A stretch of 64,000 nucleotides of DNA from positions 1 through 64,000 of the forward strand of contig NZ_JACERN010000031.1 of NCBI RefSeq assembly GCF_013911085.1, given 5' to 3'. The translations under genes were made by a program, and so were the position numbers. Shown here piece after piece: positions 59,632 to 64,000 of this stretch (position 1 is the first letter of the stretch; every line of letters starts with the position of its first letter). The notes beneath the pieces were generated by a model. That model saw only the letters and a list, made by a program, of their open reading frames with translations. It was not told the DNA's origin and ran no database searches. This DNA is from Aquitalea aquatica. Its GTDB lineage: Bacteria > Pseudomonadota > Gammaproteobacteria > Burkholderiales > Chromobacteriaceae.

Positions 59632-60318
59632 TCATCTCCTCCGCATACCGCAGCTACCCCTGCTTGCCCCAAACCCATGCCATCCGTTACCAAAAACCTT
59701 GGTATCCGCCTTACACAGGTAGCTAGCACGGTAGAAAAGCTGCTCCAGACCTACCTGATCTCCTCGGTTGACTCGATACACCGCATTCTGAGGAAAGTGC
59801 ACCAACCCGCTCACCGCACTCCTACTCATACCCAGCGCACTTGCCCAGGCCTCATGTACCCGATGGTAATTGTTGGACTGCTCAGAATTGAAATCACCCA
59901 GGGTATGGAACGCATGACCATTCAGCATGATCAGTAAATGGTAATGTACACTCCCGCACTCCCCTACTTCCCTCGCCCATACATAGCGCAACATTGCCTC
60001 ATGCGCATACGGATCAAGAGCAGAAGCACGGCTACGGTTGTAGCTGATCTTTTCCCGAAATGAAGCAATAAACTTGACCAAGGCACGGTTGCTTAACGCA
60101 GCCTCATCGCATGCACTCCCTGCAGGAAAACGTAACTCCACACGAAATGCAAATACACGAGAGCTGCTTGAAAAGGCACTACAAATAACTTGATACAGCC
60201 GCTCGAGATATTCCAACACCAGCGGACCACGCAGCAAGTACACCGGCAAGCCATTAAAGAATTCGTCCACATACAACTTTTGGTTAGTATTATTTTTATT
60301 TCTGAGCCTATTATCCAT
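59632..60318 (-). CDS. Inovirus Gp2-like protein
   Basis: 228 residues from ATG 60318 (GAGGT eight bases before it). Matches the inovirus-type Gp2 / YagK-YfjJ C-terminal family: FRVELRFPAG near the middle, YVWAREVGECGSVHYHLLIM with the HYHLL block similar to HUH-type replication proteins, and FYRASYLCKADTK near the end. The GSVHYHLLIML segment is compatible with a metal-binding HUH motif, and YRASYLCK with the Tyr helix. A replication initiator role is inferred, not shown. Its GC is lower than the nas operon's. Pairs with AlpA as in satellite elements. Confidence 0.8.
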   Translation of the reverse strand: MDNRLRNKNNTNQKLYVDEFFNGLPVYLLRGPLVLEYLERLYQVICSAFSSSSRVFAFRVELRFPAGSACDEAALSNRALVKFIASFREKISYNRSRASALDPYAHEAMLRYVWAREVGECGSVHYHLLIMLNGHAFHTLGDFNSEQSNNYHRVHEAWASALGMSRSAVSGLVHFPQNAVYRVNRGDQVGLEQLFYRASYLCKADTKVFGNGWHGFGASRGSCGMRRR

Positions 60319-60617
60319 AAATACCTCACAAGCAAAGTTCAAGCAAATAGATTGCGCACACCTTCCCAACTAACAGAACTCTTCTTTTCTTTCCTAGCTC
60401 CTTAGCTGACATGTACACCTCCACAGCAATATTAAAGTAACTTAAAGTGCAAAGAGAGCATATCGGACTAACTTAATCCTTTAATATATCTACCACCTAG
60501 AAATTAGATTGCAAAAAGTTTTCGGGACAGCTGCAACATCTAGCCACCAGTCACCAGAAAACCTTCACTTACCCCTTCCACTTCACTCTGCGAAAATATC
60601 AGTCTATAGAAATAAAA
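60319..60617. other. AT-rich gap upstream of the Gp2-like gene
   Basis: About 300 bp with no open gene. It should hold the promoter for the Gp2-like gene (AT-rich 60420-60520, with TTAAAG and TTTAATATAT stretches). AlpA could act here, but no clear operator is seen. Confidence 0.5.
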
Positions 60618-60638
60618 AACGGGCCAATCAGGCCCGTT
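60618..60638 (-). terminator. Terminator overlapping the alpA stop
   Basis: Minus strand AACGGGCC-TGATT-GGCCCGTT followed by TTTTTA. The loop contains the alpA TGA stop, and half the stem is coding sequence. Confidence 0.88.
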
Positions 60639-60807
60639 CACATCTCCGCTCTTCAATCCAACTACAAATTTCCTCTTCCAGCCATCCCACCGAACGAACT
60701 CCCAGTTTTACTTGCAAAGGGAACGCCTGCTGCTTCATGTACAAATATATAGTCGAGCGCGGCAGCCCGGTCATTTCCATGACTGCATTGAGTCTTAAGA
60801 TTTTCAT
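60628..60807 (-). CDS. alpA: AlpA-family regulator
   Basis: 59 residues from ATG 60807: MKILRLNAVMEMTGLPRSTI, then YLYMKQQAFPLQVKLGVRSVGW, and EEEICSWIEERR. This is the compact winged HTH of AlpA, usual in P4-like satellites and inovirus-like elements, where it controls excision or replication genes. Encoded upstream of the Gp2-like gene in the same direction. Confidence 0.92.
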   Translation of the reverse strand: MKILRLNAVMEMTGLPRSTIYLYMKQQAFPLQVKLGVRSVGWLEEEICSWIEERRCERA

Positions 60808-61170
60808 GTTTTGGTTACCTTGCGTATTAGTCCAGAACATGTACAACCGGTGTATTTTTCTGACTCAAATCAAATAACAGCCGAAGGCCTACTCCATCGC
60901 GACTGGCAAGAGAACTGAAGTTGCCTTGATGCCCTACTGCACAAGAACTCACAGAGCGATCGTGAAACCAAACAAGAATAAGGCTAGAAAATCCTGTTCT
61001 AACTCAAACACTGAAAGTGCGTACCAGCATAGAAACCAAGTAAAAAATAGCTGTTGCCTAGCTTTATACACTGAATATATACTACAAAGCTTATTGAATA
61101 GTTCAATAAAACATCTTAAACCGTTCACTAAACAATCTAAATTACTACTAGAGACCTACTAGGATAAGTC
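60808..61170. other. AT-rich gap between divergent satellite genes
   Basis: 363 bp, strongly AT-rich, between alpA (minus) and the 61171 gene (plus). No gene is visible; promoters in both directions are expected. A run rich in CAAACAAGAATAAGG-like purines ends with AGGA before ATG 61171. Confidence 0.4.
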
Positions 61171-62028
61171 ATGTCATCGATAATTAGAGAAGATAAACTA
61201 TCGCGAATGTTTGACCGGCAAATAACCGATCATCGATTCGAAGATTTTCTTTGGTTTTTCATAAACTCTAAAACAGAAAAATTCATCCATATTGAATACG
61301 GATTAAATAATAGAAATAAAATGGCAGATTTTTTAATACAAAATCCACCATTACAAAAGCTAGCAATTGATGCCGCAAACAGAGGCAGACTGTCAGAAAA
61401 TTGTTTAGACTGGATAACAGAAGACAAAAGACAAACCGATTGGCTAATCAATTACTTCTGTGAAATATTTAAATACAATAGACAACGCCTGCCAAAGCTA
61501 CTAACTGAGCGAGACACGGTAATTGCACTAATTGACCATTGGGATATAGAAAATTTCGAAAAATCAACTTTCGTTAACGATGCAAAATTTGCATGGAGTG
61601 CCCGGCAAGATAAGGATCGTGTCTACGACTGGTTCAAAAAAAATGAAGAAGAGGAAGAGAGATGTCGTTTTGCATGGGTTTGGCTAAAAGAAAGTGCCAC
61701 CTATCCAAAAATGAGCAGATTGGCAACACGAAACCATCTGGAGCTAATACTTCTTTTTGAAGCAATATCTAGCAGTGAGGACTGGATAGAATTAACGATC
61801 GAAAAGATAAAAAAAGCCTGGAACCAAAGACGCTACCGCCAAAATCTAAAAGGAAAGAAACAGTGCAACTTCATACTCACTGAAAATGCGATTAATCTTC
61901 TTAATAGACTATCGGAAAAGCATGATTTAACGCGGGCAGAAATAATAGAAGTATTAATTAAAGCGGAAGCTGAAAAAGAAACCTACATCTCAGAGAAATT
62001 GCGGAAAAGAAGATTACTTTTGGAGTAG
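61171..62028 (+). CDS. Satellite-element protein with RHH-like C-terminus, unknown
   Basis: 285 residues, AT-rich codons quite unlike the rest of the window, indicating transfer. The first 215 residues are charged, helical and Trp-rich (SRMFDRQITDHRFEDFLWF; WAWLKESATYP-like region). The last 60 (CNFILTENAINLLNRLSEKH, then LTRAEIIEVLIKAEAE) look like a ribbon-helix-helix DNA-binding unit as in CopG/MetJ-type proteins. I do not know the family. Together with alpA and the Gp2-like gene it may form a small satellite element. Confidence 0.65.
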   Translation: MSSIIREDKLSRMFDRQITDHRFEDFLWFFINSKTEKFIHIEYGLNNRNKMADFLIQNPPLQKLAIDAANRGRLSENCLDWITEDKRQTDWLINYFCEIFKYNRQRLPKLLTERDTVIALIDHWDIENFEKSTFVNDAKFAWSARQDKDRVYDWFKKNEEEEERCRFAWVWLKESATYPKMSRLATRNHLELILLFEAISSSEDWIELTIEKIKKAWNQRRYRQNLKGKKQCNFILTENAINLLNRLSEKHDLTRAEIIEVLIKAEAEKETYISEKLRKRRLLLE

Positions 62029-62049
62029 TAGTCAATATTAGTCGCGATA

Positions 62050-62083
62050 GAGGTCCGGAATGGTTTACATCATTCCGGACCTC
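62050..62083. other. 13-bp perfect hairpin after the satellite gene
   Basis: GAGGTCCGGAATG and CATTCCGGACCTC around an 8-nt loop, 22 bp after the stop. No T-run. It may end transcription with Rho, protect RNA, or mark an element border. Confidence 0.6.
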
Positions 62084-62315
62084 CCAGCAATACCAAATCC
62101 ATAAGTAACCATTTCCACCACTAGAGCCATCACCACCAAGTAAGCGTAGAAGGGGCGATCGGATTGACACGTCGAAAGTCTGTGGTGTGGTGAGTTTAAT
62201 TGCACAGACGGAAAGCCGGTGGGACTACCTGGGATGATGTGGGAAAAGGTGCGCCAGGCATGCATTTCAGCAGCCAAACAGCGATACGCCACACCCCGCT
62301 AAAGAATTGCAAAAG

Positions 62316-62360
62316 AAAACCGCGAACCAGGCCAGAAACGGCAGGCTTCGCGGTTTTTTT
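62316..62360 (+). terminator. Rho-independent terminator
   Basis: AAAACCGCGAA / TTCGCGGTTTT stem (11 bp) with T-run to 62360, just before the prophage remnant. The gap 62084-62315 contains nothing I can name. Confidence 0.92.
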
Positions 62361-62398
62361 GCACTTGATGCTAACGATACGTCACACGGACAGTTACA

Positions 62399-63157
62399 TA
62401 CGCCCTGCTCAAAACTACCATCGCCACCCCGACCACCACCGGGGGTGCGCCAGATCATTGCTTCGGCCAGCCACGGGCTGGACCCGGAGCTGCTGGGCCA
62501 CATGCTGCTGGGCCACATGCTGCTGGGCCACATGCTGCGCAGGCAGTCAACGGCGATGCCGGCGCGTACTTACGTCTGGCTGAGGGCATGGAAGAGAAGT
62601 ACCTGCACTACGGCTCCGAACTGTCGACCCGTAAACGTGCCCTGGTCGGGTTAGAGCTATACGTGGAGCCTGCCGGCGACGATGCTGTCAGCCAGCGGGC
62701 CACCGAGCGGGTAGAGCAGGCTCTGGCCCCAATCAAAGAAAACCTGTTCGATATCCTGGACGCCATCGGCAAGGGTTTCAGCGTCAACGAAATCGACGGG
62801 GAAACCAGCGCCAAGCAGTGGATGCCGGCTGGCCTGTCTTATCTTCAGCCGTACTGGCTGCAGATCCGTCGCGAGGAGCCGGAAACCCTGTACCTGCGCA
62901 CGGATACCAATACCTATGGCGATGCGCTGGCCCCCTACAAATTCATCACCCACAAGATCAAGGCCAAGTCGGGTGTGCTGATCCGGGGCGGCCTAGCGCG
63001 CATGGCCTGCGGGGCCTTCCTGTTCAGCAACTACGCCATCAAGGACTGGGCGACCTTTGCCGAGGCCTATGGCCGGCCGCTGCGCGTGGGTACCCTGGCA
63101 GACCCCGCAGAGCAAAAGTTGCTCAACACTCTGGCCGACCATTTCCACCCAGAATAA
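62399..63157 (+). pseudogene. Mu gp29-like (DUF935) portal protein remnant
   Basis: Fragments in three frames line up with the N-terminal half of Mu-like portal proteins: LLKTTIATPTTTG, then VRQIIASASHGLDPELLGHM, then QAVNGDAGAYLRLAEGMEEK, STRKRALVGLELYVEP, LDAIGKGFSVNEI, IKAKSGVLIRGGLARMA and NYAIKDWATFAEAYGRPLRVG. At least two frameshifts (near 62453 and 62537), a tripled 15-bp unit (62490-62534) and loss of the C-terminal half make it inactive. The open part is 62588-63157. Confidence 0.8.
62490..62534 (+). repeat. 15-bp unit in three tandem copies
   Basis: CTGCTGGGCCACATG repeated three times, encoding LLGHM each time inside the portal remnant. Homologues have this stretch once, so it is probably a slippage expansion. 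Confidence 0.9.
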
Positions 63158-63191
63158 AAAAACACCCAACTGGGGAAGGTTGGGTGTCTAA
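63158..63191 (-). terminator. Terminator-like hairpin on the minus strand
   Basis: ACACCCAAC / GTTGGGTGT stem with six T on the minus strand side (A-run at 63158-63163 on plus). It would stop minus-strand transcripts entering the remnant; no minus-strand gene is evident upstream in 63192-63497, which otherwise looks empty. Confidence 0.65.
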
Positions 63192-63497
63192 GATATTTCA
63201 TAGCGGGAAACATTCAACTCTTGAACAAGCTATCGCTCGCTCTCTTGTACTATAGCAAGCAAATCCTGCTCCGCAGGCGCCCTCTCGCGCTTTCTCCATC
63301 AATGGGCTGTGTTGCACGAGCGGGCAGTCACATACAAGGGGTCATGCAGGGACAACACACGACCTACCCCCGTTAATGCGTGTTAATTCGTATCTTACAA
63401 TGCGTAATGGCAACTGCCGCCTTACCGTCAGCCATCTATCCTGCAGTTACCACGTCGACGTGGCATGGTAAGCATAACGATGTAACAGGATATCAAT

Positions 63498-63710
63498 ATG
63501 AGCATCACCTCTCAGAATCATCAGTGTCACGATCCTTCTGGATATTCACGGGCGCTGCTGCAAGCTGACATGGATATTTACTGTGACGTCGAAATGACGT
63601 CACAAGATTCAGATGGTAACTGCCATTACCGATGCAACCGATGCCAGAAGTCTTGGATAACAGCAGCCCAGCCCCCAGACTCTCCCGATAGCACTAAGCT
63701 GGATTTCTAG
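63498..63710 (+). CDS. Small Cys-rich hypothetical protein
   Basis: 70 residues from ATG 63498, AGGA nine bases upstream. Has two possible metal-ligand pairs (HQCH near the start; YRCNRCQKSW) and a polar Pro/Ser tail. Not recognised; lies between the portal remnant and the protease gene, so may belong to the prophage. Confidence 0.5.
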   Translation: MSITSQNHQCHDPSGYSRALLQADMDIYCDVEMTSQDSDGNCHYRCNRCQKSWITAAQPPDSPDSTKLDF

Positions 63711-63798
63711 CCTTCCAACATGGCACATCATTACGGTGTGCCATTTTACATTTCACCAAACCCTTTCCCCCGTTTTGGTCCTGACTAGGCTGCGCACA

Positions 63799-64000
63799 AT
63801 GCAGCCCATGAAGCTCATCCCCGTAGACGTTATCCGAGCCCTCAACAGCCTGCAGCCTGATGGCCTGCAGCGGGCTAGTTGCGCCATCGCTCTCTCCATC
63901 GCCCTTGCGCTGAGTCCGAATGGTGAGCCGCCCGAATGGTGCCAGGTCATTCCGGCCGGCACGTTCACGGGTCGCGATGGCCGTGGACCATGGCAAACCG
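63799..64000 (+). CDS. Mu I-type phage protease (3' partial)
   Basis: Open frame from ATG 63799 (or ATG 63808) to the window edge, 67 codons. The sequence PPEWCQVIPAGTFTGRDGRG matches the N-terminal block of Mu-like I proteins (head maturation protease/scaffold). In Mu the order is portal, gp30, G, I; here gp30 and G are absent between portal and protease, showing a deletion. Rest of the gene lies outside. Confidence 0.72.
   Translation, partial: MQPMKLIPVDVIRALNSLQPDGLQRASCAIALSIALALSPNGEPPEWCQVIPAGTFTGRDGRGPWQT

Noticed and set aside
62050-62083. Hairpin considered as a dif/XerCD site for the satellite element
   Set aside because: The arms are longer and GC-rich, unlike the dif consensus with a 6-bp AT-rich centre; kept only as a hairpin.
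1-64000. tRNA, rRNA or CRISPR arrays
   Set aside because: I looked for cloverleaf-like stretches, rRNA-like conserved blocks and regularly spaced repeats and found none; the dispersed repeats are not regularly spaced and are not an array.

Overview
The window looks like a chromosomal segment of a betaproteobacterium, most likely Neisseriales near Chromobacterium, Aquitalea or Vogesella. This is an inference from gene families, moderate-to-high GC and codon use; no rRNA or marker gene is present to settle it. It mixes ordinary metabolic and regulatory genes with several mobile or accessory blocks, and I saw no tRNA, rRNA or CRISPR array.

1-22 kb holds single genes and small regulated pairs: a LysE exporter (cut by the window edge), an F420-type NADP reductase divergent from a LysR regulator, an alpha/beta hydrolase, an AraC regulator, a secreted esterase fused to Sel1 repeats, a large MASE1/CHASE/PAS/GGDEF diguanylate cyclase, an OYE/DJ-1/MerR regulon with two textbook 19-bp-spacer MerR promoters, a cytochrome c4 with a c-type-heme beta-barrel partner, a WYL regulator, a GST, and an SDR/MerR pair. 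Two genes here are broken: an SRPBCC-like gene by a 1-base frameshift and a GNAT by one in-frame amber codon.

22.4-31.7 kb is a type VI secretion island: VgrG with a C-terminal transthyretin-like tail, a Tle3-type lipase, its Tla3-type adaptor and a PAAR tip. Three uncharacterised genes follow. One encodes three treble-clef zinc ribbons; another joins a topoisomerase-type zinc finger to two GIY-YIG (T5orf172) domains and a membrane anchor. 31.8-38.0 kb is an ICE/plasmid-like module (DUF932, YqaJ nuclease, Gp3-like protein, XRE regulator with a perfect operator, lipoprotein, GTPase). A complete IS5-family element with a CTAG target duplication follows.

39.4-49.0 kb is a copper-handling cluster (Tat-exported multicopper oxidase, cupredoxin, DUF411, Met-rich and His-rich proteins) with a CopRS-like two-component system, then a PAP2 phosphatase and an MFS transporter. 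49.8-59.4 kb is the nitrate assimilation locus: the order of transcription on the minus strand is nasT, nasS, then transporter-nirB-nirD-nasA-cobA. The structural operon has a sigma-54 promoter, an NtrC-type site and a leader carrying two hairpins with identical AAUGGC hexaloops followed by a strong terminator, which is the signature of NasT (ANTAR) antitermination. nasT has its own sigma-54 promoter.

59.6-62.0 kb is an AT-rich satellite-like block (AlpA, inovirus Gp2-type protein, a 285-aa unknown). 62.3-64 kb is a decayed Mu-like prophage: a frameshifted portal remnant, and the start of a Mu I-type protease running off the window.

A dispersed intergenic repeat of about 70-80 bp (core TCGGCCAAAGCGGTCA) occurs at least eight times, several copies beside transposase remnants. 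It is one of the less explained signals in the window.
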